A stretch of 64,000 nt of DNA from DASQPR01 sp035713725 (GTDB lineage: Bacteria; Actinomycetota; Actinomycetes; Mycobacteriales; Micromonosporaceae). The DNA lies in assembly GCA_035713725.1 (NCBI GenBank), contig DASTMZ010000209.1:44178-108177 (forward strand), read 5' to 3'. Positions 31,551-39,173 of this stretch are shown here, piece by piece. The notes under the pieces are model-generated. The model made no database searches. It worked only from the letters and a program-made list of their open reading frames with translations, and was not told the origin of the DNA. Position 1 is the stretch's first letter. Each line of letters starts with the position of its first letter. A program made the translations under genes and the position numbers.

Positions 31551-32593
31551 ATCGCCTTGTGGTCCGTCCACGGCACCTGACCCGAGCCGAAGCGGATCAC
31601 GCCGATCCGCGGGTCGGCGAACATGTGGTCGAGCGTGACCGGCGGAATGGGCCGCCCGTCGTAGGGCCATGTGGTGTCCAGACCCTGGCCGACCTGGGCC
31701 GCCACGTCGCGGTACCCGGTGGCGAGCAACGTCCGTAGCCGGTGCTGGTCGAGCGTCGAGTTGAAGTCGCCGATCAGCAGCCGGACGGCGCCGTGCGGAG
31801 TGGCCGGCGGCTCCTCGTCGATGCTGCGGTTCCAGATCGACTCCGCGCTCGGACCGACCGGCGCGGCGGTGTGCACCGCTTCGATGACGACCGGCAACGC
31901 ACCTGGCACGACCACGATCGCGAACTCCTGGCCGTACCCGCCGGCGAGATGGCGATATCCGGTGTCCCGGATCGGGTAGCGGGAGAAGATCGCCGATCCG
32001 ACCGCGCCGTAGAGCGGTGTCTGCGCGCTGTACGGGAACATCGCGTTGATGCCTTCGGCGGCGAGCGCGGCCTGTGCCTGCGGCGTGTATTCATCGAGCG
32101 CGAGGACGTCAGTGAGGTGCTGCCGCGCAAGACCGAGGATGGTGGCGGGGTCCGCCGCGCCGACCTTCATGTTGGAGCTCAGCACGTGCAGCGTCGGGCC
32201 GGGACCAGGGTCGGGGCTGCCGACCGCGAGTGGTACGAGTCCCCACACCAGTGCCGTCACGGCCGCGGCAGCGACCGCCGAGGCCCACCAGCGGCGAGCC
32301 ACCAGCGCGAGCCCGACGAAGAGGATCCCGAGCCCGGCGACGTACGGCGTAAACACCAGCGGAGTGCTCAGATACCACGTGCGCTCCAGCCCGAACACGC
32401 GCATGATCGCGAACGCCGCGAGCAGGCTAGCCACCGTCCAGCACGCCGGCGTGATGAACCGCCATCCACTGCGGCGCGCTTCGGTCTGGTGCGATGTCGG
32501 CGCGTCGTGCGCCCCGACGGAGGACGACGAGGCATCGGCCGCCGACGGATCACCTGGAGGCTGCGGATCCGTGGTGGCCGTGTCGGGGTCCAT
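31520..32593 (-). CDS. Membrane-bound endonuclease/exonuclease/phosphatase family protein
   Basis: A 357-residue protein. The Asp/Ser-rich cytoplasmic N-terminus is followed by three membrane segments (roughly residues 50-70, 80-100, 110-130) and an extracytoplasmic EEP catalytic domain: LSSNMKVGAADP, the metal residue in LALDEYTPQ (Asp where many members have Glu), RLLIGDFNST, LDHMFADPR and WTDHKAIYATL. Substrates of this family include phospholipid and nucleic-acid phosphodiesters; which one applies is unknown. The ATG at 32593 is the first plausible start; more distal starts fall in the divergent promoter and the neighbouring gene. Confidence 0.85.
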   Translation of the reverse strand: MDPDTATTDPQPPGDPSAADASSSSVGAHDAPTSHQTEARRSGWRFITPACWTVASLLAAFAIMRVFGLERTWYLSTPLVFTPYVAGLGILFVGLALVARRWWASAVAAAAVTALVWGLVPLAVGSPDPGPGPTLHVLSSNMKVGAADPATILGLARQHLTDVLALDEYTPQAQAALAAEGINAMFPYSAQTPLYGAVGSAIFSRYPIRDTGYRHLAGGYGQEFAIVVVPGALPVVIEAVHTAAPVGPSAESIWNRSIDEEPPATPHGAVRLLIGDFNSTLDQHRLRTLLATGYRDVAAQVGQGLDTTWPYDGRPIPPVTLDHMFADPRIGVIRFGSGQVPWTDHKAIYATLTLPVG

Positions 32594-32689
32594 CGCCGTA
32601 CGGTATCCGGTCGACCTGTGCGCGGTGGCGGCGATGGCAAGCTGTCCCAACGATTCCTGTCCGGGGCTGGCGTTCACAGCGAAGATGTC

Positions 32690-32695
32690 GACAAT
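32690..32695 (+). promoter_or_regulatory. -10 box of a leaderless membrane-protein gene
   Basis: GACAAT, four of six matches to TATAAT, ends six bases before the GTG at 32702. No ribosome-binding site is present. Confidence 0.45.
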
Positions 32696-32701
32696 GTGGC
32701 G

Positions 32702-33571
32702 GTGACCTCGCACCCCCATCCGCGCGACCCGCGCGACACCGCGACCGACGCGGAGGCCGCGGACGCCGCGACCGAGACCGCTGATCGCGACGACCTGATT
32801 CGGCTTGCCGCCGGCACCGCCATCGACGCGCAGGTGCTGCACGAGCGCCTCGAACACATCGCCGCACACGTCGAACGCCTCGCCGGGCTCCGGGACATCC
32901 ACCAACCGGCCTGGCTGCGGCGAACCACCGAGGAGCCACGGATCCCGGTGATCATCGCAGTGCTCGTCGCCGTGGCGTTGCAGGGCTTCGTGCCGCACAA
33001 CCTCGCGTTCAGCCCATGGTGGCTGCTGCCCGCCCTCGAGCTGCTGCTGCTCGTGGTCATCATCCTGTTCCGTCAGACGTCGATTGACCGGCAGGCCGCC
33101 ACCCTGCGCGCGCTCGGGCTGTCGCTGGTCGGCGCGGCGAGCCTCGCAACCGCATGGTCGGCGGTCCGGCTCATTAACGAACTGCTACACAACGCGTCGT
33201 CGAGCAGCTCGGTGGCGCACGCCGGCCCGTTGTTGCGCGTGGGTGGCGGGATCTGGCTCACCAACGTGATCGTGTTCGCGCTGTGGTATTGGGAGATGGA
33301 CCGCGGCGGTCCGGTGGCGCGCGCGTGCGGGACGCACAGCCACACCGACTTCCTCTTCGCGCAGATGACCGCGCCCGAGTTCGTCTCGAAGGACTGGGAG
33401 CCGGCGTTCCTCGACTATCTCTACCTGTCGTTCACGAACGCGACGGCGTTCAGCCCGACGGATACCTTGCCGCTGTCGCGCTGGGCGAAGCTCACGATGA
33501 TGTTCCAGAGCGCGGTGTCGCTCGCGACGGTCGCGCTGGTGGTGGCTCGCGCCGTGAACGTGTTGACGTGA
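32702..33571 (+). CDS. DUF1345-like membrane protein
   Basis: A 289-residue protein. An acidic, probably cytoplasmic N-terminus (residues 1-85) is followed by about five membrane segments (PVIIAVLVAVALQGFV, LELLLLVVIILF, LGLSLVGAASLATAW, IWLTNVIVFALWYWEMD and a last one near 260-285). The end, DYLYLSFTNATAFSPTDTLP then LSRWAKLTMMFQ, resembles the C-terminus of DUF1345 and two-helix ion-channel-like proteins. Function is unknown. The GTG at 32702 is favoured by the -10 box just upstream. It is divergent from the phosphodiesterase-family gene. Confidence 0.75.
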   Translation: MTSHPHPRDPRDTATDAEAADAATETADRDDLIRLAAGTAIDAQVLHERLEHIAAHVERLAGLRDIHQPAWLRRTTEEPRIPVIIAVLVAVALQGFVPHNLAFSPWWLLPALELLLLVVIILFRQTSIDRQAATLRALGLSLVGAASLATAWSAVRLINELLHNASSSSSVAHAGPLLRVGGGIWLTNVIVFALWYWEMDRGGPVARACGTHSHTDFLFAQMTAPEFVSKDWEPAFLDYLYLSFTNATAFSPTDTLPLSRWAKLTMMFQSAVSLATVALVVARAVNVLT

Positions 33572-33602
33572 CGGGCCGGCGCTGGTCGGTGGCGTCGGTT
33601 CG

Positions 33603-34457
33603 TTAGCTAACGGCCTCGATGAGGCGCGCGCGGAGCGCAGCGGCGCGCGCCGCAAACGTGCGCTGTGCTGTGGCGTATTCGGCGCGACCTTCGGCCGTTT
33701 CCACGTGCACCGGCGGATAGCCGAGCGCCCCGAGGTCGTACGGGCTCGCGCGCATGTCGAGCGTACGGATCTCGCGAGCCAGCCCGAAGCAGTCGGCGAC
33801 AAGTTCACTCGGGATCAACGGCGACAGCTTGTACGCCCACTTATAAAGGTCCATGTTCGCGTGCAGACAGCCGGGCTGGTCGAGATCCGGCTGATTCTCG
33901 CGGGTGGGCCGCAAGACGTTCAGTGGACGCGCCGGCTCGGTGAAGAAGCGGTACGCGTCGAAGTGGCTGCACCGCACCCGATTCGCTTCGACCACGGCCG
34001 CGGTGTCGTTGGCAGACAGGCGAAGCGGCCAGTCGGCGTGCCGAATCTCGTCGGCGGACTGCCGGTAGACCATCGCCCATTCGTGCATGCCGAAGCATCC
34101 CAGGTGTGCGGGTCGCGATACAGTGTTGCGGAGCAAGTCCACGATCCACGCGATCGCGTCGCCTCGCCGTTGCCGTACCCGCGCCGCATCGAGGATGAGC
34201 CCGGCGGACCGTGACAGGTAGTCGGCGCCGAACTCGGCGGCTTCCGCACCGACCAGCGTGACGTCCGCGCCGGGATGCCACCGGCGAAGTTGACGCGGCC
34301 GCCACGAGTAGTACGTGAACAGGAAGTCCTCGACCGGATGCTTGCGGCCGACCGTGCGTCGATCCCGATGCGCGCCAACCCATGCATCGACGCGTGCGGC
34401 GTGTGCCGTGCGCCGCGCGCGCCACTGCGGCTCGGCGAGAACGGACGGCGTCGGCAT
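33603..34457 (-). CDS. Conserved actinobacterial protein often labelled 3-methyladenine DNA glycosylase
   Basis: A 284-residue soluble protein. It matches a family widespread in actinomycetes, with the N-terminal pattern HPVEDFLFTYYSWRPRQLRRWHPG near residue 40, then HLGCFGMHEWAMVYR and PGCLHANMDLYKWAYKLSPL. The usual label, 3-methyladenine DNA glycosylase, has no support from any motif that I can see, so I treat function as unknown. The conserved histidines and acidic residues could bind metal. The ATG at 34457 starts the conserved region; the frame is open to 34895 through an inverted repeat and is not coding-like there. Confidence 0.75.
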   Translation of the reverse strand: MPTPSVLAEPQWRARRTAHAARVDAWVGAHRDRRTVGRKHPVEDFLFTYYSWRPRQLRRWHPGADVTLVGAEAAEFGADYLSRSAGLILDAARVRQRRGDAIAWIVDLLRNTVSRPAHLGCFGMHEWAMVYRQSADEIRHADWPLRLSANDTAAVVEANRVRCSHFDAYRFFTEPARPLNVLRPTRENQPDLDQPGCLHANMDLYKWAYKLSPLIPSELVADCFGLAREIRTLDMRASPYDLGALGYPPVHVETAEGRAEYATAQRTFAARAAALRARLIEAVS

Positions 34458-34503
34458 GACGCTAACCCTACCGACGCCGGCTTGGCGCGATGATCGACGC
34501 GAC

Positions 34504-34562
34504 TGCGGTCTCATTGTCTTGCTCGCGCCGAAATTTGGGCCACGCACGACAATGAGACCGCA
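34504..34562. repeat. 15-bp perfect inverted repeat, MITE-like
   Basis: TGCGGTCTCATTGTC (34504-34518) and its exact complement (34548-34562) surround a 29-nt centre. Pairing continues outward for three more bases after one mismatch. It sits between divergent genes, so it is not a terminator for either. It is less GC-rich than its surroundings. Confidence 0.9.
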
Positions 34563-34686
34563 CTCGTGGTGAGCGTGCGGACCAGACGATCGCGGCGGAC
34601 GCCCATTCCGGGACGGCTCCCGCCGGGGGATAGATTCGGGTTGAGCAGCCAGGCATCGCGGTCGGCCGGTAAAGAGGGAGAGTCTC

Positions 34687-35475
34687 GTGCGTATTGCGCG
34701 GTTTGTGCATGACGGTGGCATGTCGTTCGGCGTCGTCGAGGGCGATCCGGGCACCGGTACGTCCGGGATGACGGTCGCGGCGATCGACGGCCACCCGTTC
34801 GCCGATCTCACGTTCACCGGCGGGCGGTGGGCGCTCGACGACGTACGGATGCTGTCGCCGATCCTGCCGAGCAAGGTCGTCTGTGTCGGGCGCAACTACG
34901 CTGACCATGCCGCCGAGCTGGGCAACGACGTGCCGAAGGAGCCGTTGATCTTCCTCAAGCCATCGACGTCGATCATCGGTAACCACGACGCGATCAAGCT
35001 GCCGCCGCAGTCGAAGCAGGTCGAGCACGAGGCCGAGCTAGCGGTCGTGATCGGTGCCACCGGCGCGCGCCGCGTCGACCGTGCCGGCGCAAGCGCGGCA
35101 ATCTTCGGTTACACGGCCGCGAACGACGTCACGGCACGTGATCTGCAGCGCAGCGACGGCCAATGGACACGCGCGAAGGGGTTCGACTCGTTCTGCCCGA
35201 TCGGTCCGTGGATCGTGACCGGCCTGGACGCCGCCGATCTCGAGGTCCGCTGCGAGGTCAACGACGAGGTCCGGCAATTGGGGCGTACCAAGGATCTGGT
35301 GTTCGACGTCCCCACCCTGATCTCGTACGTGTCGCACATCATGACGTTGCTGCCCGGCGATGTGATCCTCACCGGTACGCCGGCCGGCGTGTCCCCGATC
35401 GTCGACGGCGACACCTGCACGGTGTCGATCGAGGGTGTGGGTACGCTCACAAATCGGGTCGTGACGCTGGACTGA
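34687..35475 (+). CDS. Fumarylacetoacetate hydrolase family protein
   Basis: A 262-residue enzyme of the FAH / 2-hydroxyhepta-2,4-diene-1,7-dioate isomerase family. Marks are VVCVGRNYADHAAELGN near residue 65, the metal-site acidic residues in EHEAELAVVIG, GYTAANDVTARDLQ, and TGTPAGVSP at ~235. Members hydrolyse or decarboxylate small oxo-acids such as oxaloacetate; the substrate cannot be told here. The GTG is preceded by AGAGGGAG. In many actinomycetes gltX follows this gene, but here only tRNA genes do. Confidence 0.9.
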   Translation: MRIARFVHDGGMSFGVVEGDPGTGTSGMTVAAIDGHPFADLTFTGGRWALDDVRMLSPILPSKVVCVGRNYADHAAELGNDVPKEPLIFLKPSTSIIGNHDAIKLPPQSKQVEHEAELAVVIGATGARRVDRAGASAAIFGYTAANDVTARDLQRSDGQWTRAKGFDSFCPIGPWIVTGLDAADLEVRCEVNDEVRQLGRTKDLVFDVPTLISYVSHIMTLLPGDVILTGTPAGVSPIVDGDTCTVSIEGVGTLTNRVVTLD

Positions 35476-35547
35476 ACGCGGTCGGTCCCGCTTTGCCGGC
35501 CTGCGGCCGTCGGGTACAGTTCTCCTTCGGCGCCACCACGGGCCAAT

Positions 35548-35619
35548 TGGGGTATGGGGTAATTGGCAGCCCAACTGATTCTGGTTCAGTTAGTCTAGGT
35601 TCGAGTCCTGGTACCCCAG
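35548..35619 (+). tRNA. tRNA-Gln (anticodon CTG)
   Basis: 72 nt. The acceptor stem TGGGGTA pairs with TACCCCA, with discriminator G. The anticodon arm ACTGA-TTCTGGT-TCAGT gives anticodon CTG for CAG codons. The T-loop is TTCGAGT. CCA is not encoded. By context this is the substrate, after mischarging with Glu, of the GatCAB enzyme encoded at the start of the window. Confidence 0.96.
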
Positions 35620-35675
35620 CGACCGTTGCGTCGTGTCCACGTCAGGGCGTGACCCCCGGTTCGGCAAGATCGTAC

Positions 35676-35751
35676 GGCCCCGTCGTCTAGTGGCCTAGGA
35701 CGCCGCCCTCTCAAGGCGGTAGCGTGGGTTCGAATCCCATCGGGGCTACCA
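35676..35751 (+). tRNA. tRNA-Glu (anticodon CTC)
   Basis: 73 nt plus an encoded CCA (35749-35751). The acceptor GGCCCCG pairs with CGGGGCT, with one G-T pair. The anticodon arm CCGCC-CTCTCAA-GGCGG gives anticodon CTC for GAG codons. The T-arm is GTGGG-TTCGAAT-CCCAT. It lies 56 bp after tRNA-Gln. Confidence 0.97.
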
Positions 35752-35790
35752 AGCCACAAGCCTCCATCTGCGAGGGCTTGTGGCTATTTG
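35752..35790 (+). terminator. Terminator of the tRNA-Gln/Glu unit
   Basis: An 11-bp stem (AGCCACAAGCC at 35752-35762 with 35775-35785) directly follows the tRNA-Glu CCA end and leads into ATTTGT. The T-run is short. Confidence 0.75.
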
Positions 35791-36030
35791 TATCCAGCGG
35801 CAATGTCGACTACGACCGCGCTCAGGGCAACCTTCTCGCGAACGCGAGGCGTTCGGACAGTCGCGATCCTGCATAACGGCCCGCACCCGTCGACGTATGC
35901 GCAACGAGCCAGGGTGCGACCCGGCGGACTGCGGGCCGGCCATGTCTAGACCATTCGGGCATCGATAAGGGTTGACATCGCGTCATATGGTGTGCGCCAC
36001 AGTAGACGGATCCTTACCCGAGGAGCCCCG

Positions 36031-36288
36031 ATGATCCGTTCCGCACATGCCGCCAGCTGCTGCCGTGTGTCCGACCGGTCCGATCGGTCCCGATGGGTTG
36101 TAGCCGCAGTGGCCGCCATTCTGACGGTGGCTTTGACCGCGTGCGCAAGCGGGCCGAAGCCGTCGACCTCGCTTGGCGGTCTCGCGAACGGACCGTCGCC
36201 GACGGGCGGCGTGTCCGGCCTGATCCCGTCGAGCGGGCCGGGCAGTGGATCGGCAACGCCGACGACGACCCGCACGGGCACCGCTTGA
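36031..36288 (+). CDS. Small putative lipoprotein
   Basis: 85 residues: basic N-terminus, hydrophobic segment (WVVAAVAAILTVAL), lipobox LTAC, then a Ser/Pro/Gly/Thr-rich linker to the end with no folded domain. The mature protein would be a ~45-residue disordered chain on the membrane. The ATG follows GAGGAG. A TTGACA (35972-35977) lies upstream, but its spacing to any -10 is poor. No recognised family. Confidence 0.65.
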   Translation: MIRSAHAASCCRVSDRSDRSRWVVAAVAAILTVALTACASGPKPSTSLGGLANGPSPTGGVSGLIPSSGPGSGSATPTTTRTGTA

Positions 36289-36435
36289 CCCGCGCGCAGG
36301 GCCCGGCGCACGCCGAGGCTTCGACCTTGCCCGTACCGGTTCCGCTGCAGAGAATCGGCCCCGCGCCACGAGGCGCGGGGCCGATCCGTATCTATGCCGC
36401 AGCGTGCCCTTCCGAAAGGCTCGCCGCCGCGCTGT

Positions 36436-38184
36436 CTACTTGATGACCACGCGCATCAGTACGTCGGAACCGGTACTGCTGAAGCCGACCGCCTTGATCG
36501 GTGCCAGGTTGGCCCGATCCGCGGCACTCATGTCGCCGGCGGCGAGGTCGAGCACGCGCTGTATGTCGATGTACGCGGCACTCGTCGCGTCGGACATGCC
36601 AGACATCGTCTCCTGGAACAGGCTTGACGAGCCGAGCGAGCCACCGGTCGCGGGGTTGCCGATGGTTGCCGTGATCGACGTCCCGTTCTGCGTGACGTTG
36701 ATGCCATCCGGCAGTTGACCCTTCGTCAACTGGTTGAACGAGTCCATCAGGGATGTCGCGTCGGACTCGCTGCGTGCCTCGACGTTGATGAGCAGGTTCG
36801 GCATGTCGTTGCTGACGCCGGTGAACGCGACGCTCAACTGCTTCGACGTCAGCAGTTGCGTGACGCCGGTGAGCAGGAATTGGCTGACCGCATCCGGCGG
36901 TCCACCGGGCGCGAAACCTCCGCCGCCTGATGGGTCGTTGCCGAGGGGGTCACCGTCGAACGGGTCGCCGCCAGCGAGCGGATCCGGTCCGGCCAAGGAC
37001 TGCGTGCTCGAACCGAGCGCGAGAAGGCCTACGAGGCTGCCCAACGACTTCGCTGTCTCGCTGGACGGATCGAGACCGGAGATCGACGCGCCGGCGATCG
37101 TCGCCGACGGCATCGCCCGCAGTGTCGACATGACCTTCGTCCCGGACGTTACCGCGGTGCCTTCGGCGTGTATCCGTAGCTCGAGACCGTCGCCGGTGAC
37201 CTTCCCGCCGATCGCGATCTGCGCGGTCGCGGTCTTGCTGTTCGCGCCGCCCAGCAGCCCACCGTCGAGGCCACCGAACAGGCTGAGAGGCGCTCCGAGC
37301 TGTCCCGAGAGCAAGGACGTCATCTTGCTGAGGTCGGCGTAGGCCAGCAGCAGGTTCCCGTCGCCGACGTGGGAAACCGTACGACGGAATGTGATGTCGT
37401 CGGCGAGTGAACCGTCGCGTGCGGCCTTCACCGCCGCGGTCGCCTCCGCCTGCATGTCGCCGTCGCCGCCGGCGATTAGCGCGTACCCGCCTTCCATCGC
37501 GAAGCCGAACGAGTCGGCGCCCTTGCGTTGCCGGAGGGCAGAAAGCGTCGCCGCGGCCTTCGTGTCGTTGGTGCTGGCCAACGCGATCAGCACGACCGGC
37601 TTGCCGTGATCTGTCCACACGCCGACGCCCGCCTGGCCGCCGAACCACGGCTGCACGTCCGACTTGAAGTCGAGGCCGACCTGCTTGGAGATCTCCGTCT
37701 CGGCTCGCGTGATGAGTTCGCTCGCGGACTTCGTGTTCGGGAACTTCTTGACGAGGTTGTTGACGGTCAGTTTGTTGGCGACGCCGGGGTTGACGTCGAT
37801 GCGTGCGAACGCACCGACCGATGCCGGCATCGCGGTCTCGGGTTCGGTGATGTTGGAACCGGTCCAGGCTCGGACGCCGGCGTATGCACCGACTCCGGCA
37901 AGCAATGTGACGACAACAGCGGACGACGCGATGATCGCGCGCCGCCGTCGGATGCCGCGCTTGGGCGCTGCGTCGCCGAATTGCACGAACGTCGGCTGCG
38001 GCGCGGTTGGATCGTAGTCCGGCGCACCAGTCAGGTATGTGGTGCCGGCGTCGATGACGGGACCGGGCGTCTGCGGAATTGTGGTGTCGCCGGCGGGCTG
38101 CTGCGGGACTGTTGGCTCGCCGCTCGACTGCGCTAATTGCGAGTTGGGTATGGGTGCGTCAGGCGACGGCGTGGATTCGGTCAC
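36436..38184 (-). CDS. DUF3352 domain membrane protein
   Basis: A 582-residue protein. A ~90-residue Pro/Thr/Ser-rich cytoplasmic N-terminus, a single membrane segment (AIIASSAVVVTLLAGVGAYA) and a large extracytoplasmic DUF3352 domain (TAMPASVGAFARIDVNP, FPNTKSASELITRAETEIS, DFKSDVQPWFGGQAGVGVW). A Gly/Asp-rich loop (residues ~395-430) interrupts the middle. Function of the family is unknown; it is common and usually single-copy in actinomycete envelopes. The GTG at 38184 is preceded by GGAAGGA about 13 bases upstream. Confidence 0.85.
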   Translation of the reverse strand: MTESTPSPDAPIPNSQLAQSSGEPTVPQQPAGDTTIPQTPGPVIDAGTTYLTGAPDYDPTAPQPTFVQFGDAAPKRGIRRRRAIIASSAVVVTLLAGVGAYAGVRAWTGSNITEPETAMPASVGAFARIDVNPGVANKLTVNNLVKKFPNTKSASELITRAETEISKQVGLDFKSDVQPWFGGQAGVGVWTDHGKPVVLIALASTNDTKAAATLSALRQRKGADSFGFAMEGGYALIAGGDGDMQAEATAAVKAARDGSLADDITFRRTVSHVGDGNLLLAYADLSKMTSLLSGQLGAPLSLFGGLDGGLLGGANSKTATAQIAIGGKVTGDGLELRIHAEGTAVTSGTKVMSTLRAMPSATIAGASISGLDPSSETAKSLGSLVGLLALGSSTQSLAGPDPLAGGDPFDGDPLGNDPSGGGGFAPGGPPDAVSQFLLTGVTQLLTSKQLSVAFTGVSNDMPNLLINVEARSESDATSLMDSFNQLTKGQLPDGINVTQNGTSITATIGNPATGGSLGSSSLFQETMSGMSDATSAAYIDIQRVLDLAAGDMSAADRANLAPIKAVGFSSTGSDVLMRVVIK

Positions 38185-38420
38185 GAGTGGACTGTCCTTC
38201 CGGGGGAAGCATCGCGCGTTCCGGGTGGGATGCGTCGCCACTCGATGCTATCGGTTACCGACAAACCGGGCGTGCACGTTTATGCCGCGCCGTTCCCCCG
38301 TGCGGCCACGGTATGTCGTCGATCCGCCATGCGCTGATGGCCCACAAGCCAACACAACGCACGCGACGTTGCGTCGTGCGACGGCACGTTCGCGCAGTGC
38401 GCGTGTCAGGCCAGCGCGCG

Positions 38421-39119
38421 TTACAGACCAGACAAGCGCTGACCAGCGCGTACGACGGCCATTGCGTGCCGGTCACCGGGGCGCCGGCCGAGCCGCTCGA
38501 TCGGACCCGAAACGCTGATCGCGGCGATCACCCGACCGGTCCGATCGCGTACCGGCGCCGACACACTCGCGACCCCCGGCTCGCGCTCGGCAACGCTGGC
38601 CGCCCAGCCACGGCGGCGCACCTCGGCGAGCGTACGGCCGGTGAATTTGGACCGAGGCAGCAGCGGCATGACGGCCTCGGGCGGCTCCCACGCCAGTAAC
38701 ACCTGTGCGGCCGAGCCGGCTGTCATGGGCAGAACCGCGCCGACCGGCACGGTGTCGCGCAGCCCGCTGGCGCGTTCGGCGGCCGCCACGCAGATCCGTT
38801 CGTCGGCGCGACGAAGATAGAGCTGTGCGCTCTCGCCGCTGGCGTCTCGGAGCGCCGCCACCATCGGCTCGGCGGCGGTCAGCAGCACGTCCGGCGCCGC
38901 GTTCGCCAGCTCGCCGAGGCGTGGGCCGGGGCGCCAGCGGCCTTGCGGGTCGCGGACCAGCATGCGGTGGATCTCCAGGGCCTGCGCCAGCCGGTGCGCG
39001 GTGGCGCGCGGCAGTTTCGTGCGCTCCACGAGCTCAGCGAGGCTCGCGCCGTCAACACACGCGGCGAGGATCACCACCGCCTTGTCGAGCACGCCGACAC
39101 CGCTGATACTCTGTCCCAT
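38421..39119 (-). CDS. ndgR: IclR-family regulator of leuCD (NdgR type)
   Basis: A 232-residue regulator. The N-terminal winged helix (GVGVLDKAVVILAACVDGAS, then LPRATAHRLAQALEIHRML) is followed by the IclR effector domain (ERASGLRDTVPVGAVLPMTAGSAAQVLLAW). Position and sequence match NdgR/LtbR, which in Streptomyces and Corynebacterium control leuCD and other amino acid genes from this same divergent location. The ATG at 39119 is my choice; an ATG at 39131 is equally possible and would be leaderless after a perfect TATAAT. A C-terminal tail of ~10 residues beyond the domain is unremarkable. Confidence 0.9.
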   Translation of the reverse strand: MGQSISGVGVLDKAVVILAACVDGASLAELVERTKLPRATAHRLAQALEIHRMLVRDPQGRWRPGPRLGELANAAPDVLLTAAEPMVAALRDASGESAQLYLRRADERICVAAAERASGLRDTVPVGAVLPMTAGSAAQVLLAWEPPEAVMPLLPRSKFTGRTLAEVRRRGWAASVAEREPGVASVSAPVRDRTGRVIAAISVSGPIERLGRRPGDRHAMAVVRAGQRLSGL

Positions 39120-39173
39120 AGCGCGAAACATACCTCCCAAATTATAGGATGTCCAGATGGTGGGAGTTGAGCC
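39120..39173. promoter_or_regulatory. ndgR-leuC divergent promoter/operator
   Basis: Only 54 bp separate the chosen starts. On the minus strand a perfect TATAAT (39146-39141) serves ndgR. On the plus strand TAGGAT (39145-39150) can serve leuC, so the two -10 boxes overlap. CTCCCA (39134-39139) and TGGGAG (39161-39166) form an inverted repeat around them, a candidate NdgR operator. AT content is higher than around. Confidence 0.6.

Noticed and set aside
29748..31670. 640-codon minus-strand frame opposite cimA
   Set aside because: Covers cimA in antisense and also the attenuator; no domain signature.
33603..34895. N-terminal extension of the so-called 3-methyladenine glycosylase up to 34895
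   Set aside because: The extension crosses the inverted repeat and the opposite FAH gene; the conserved protein begins at 34457.
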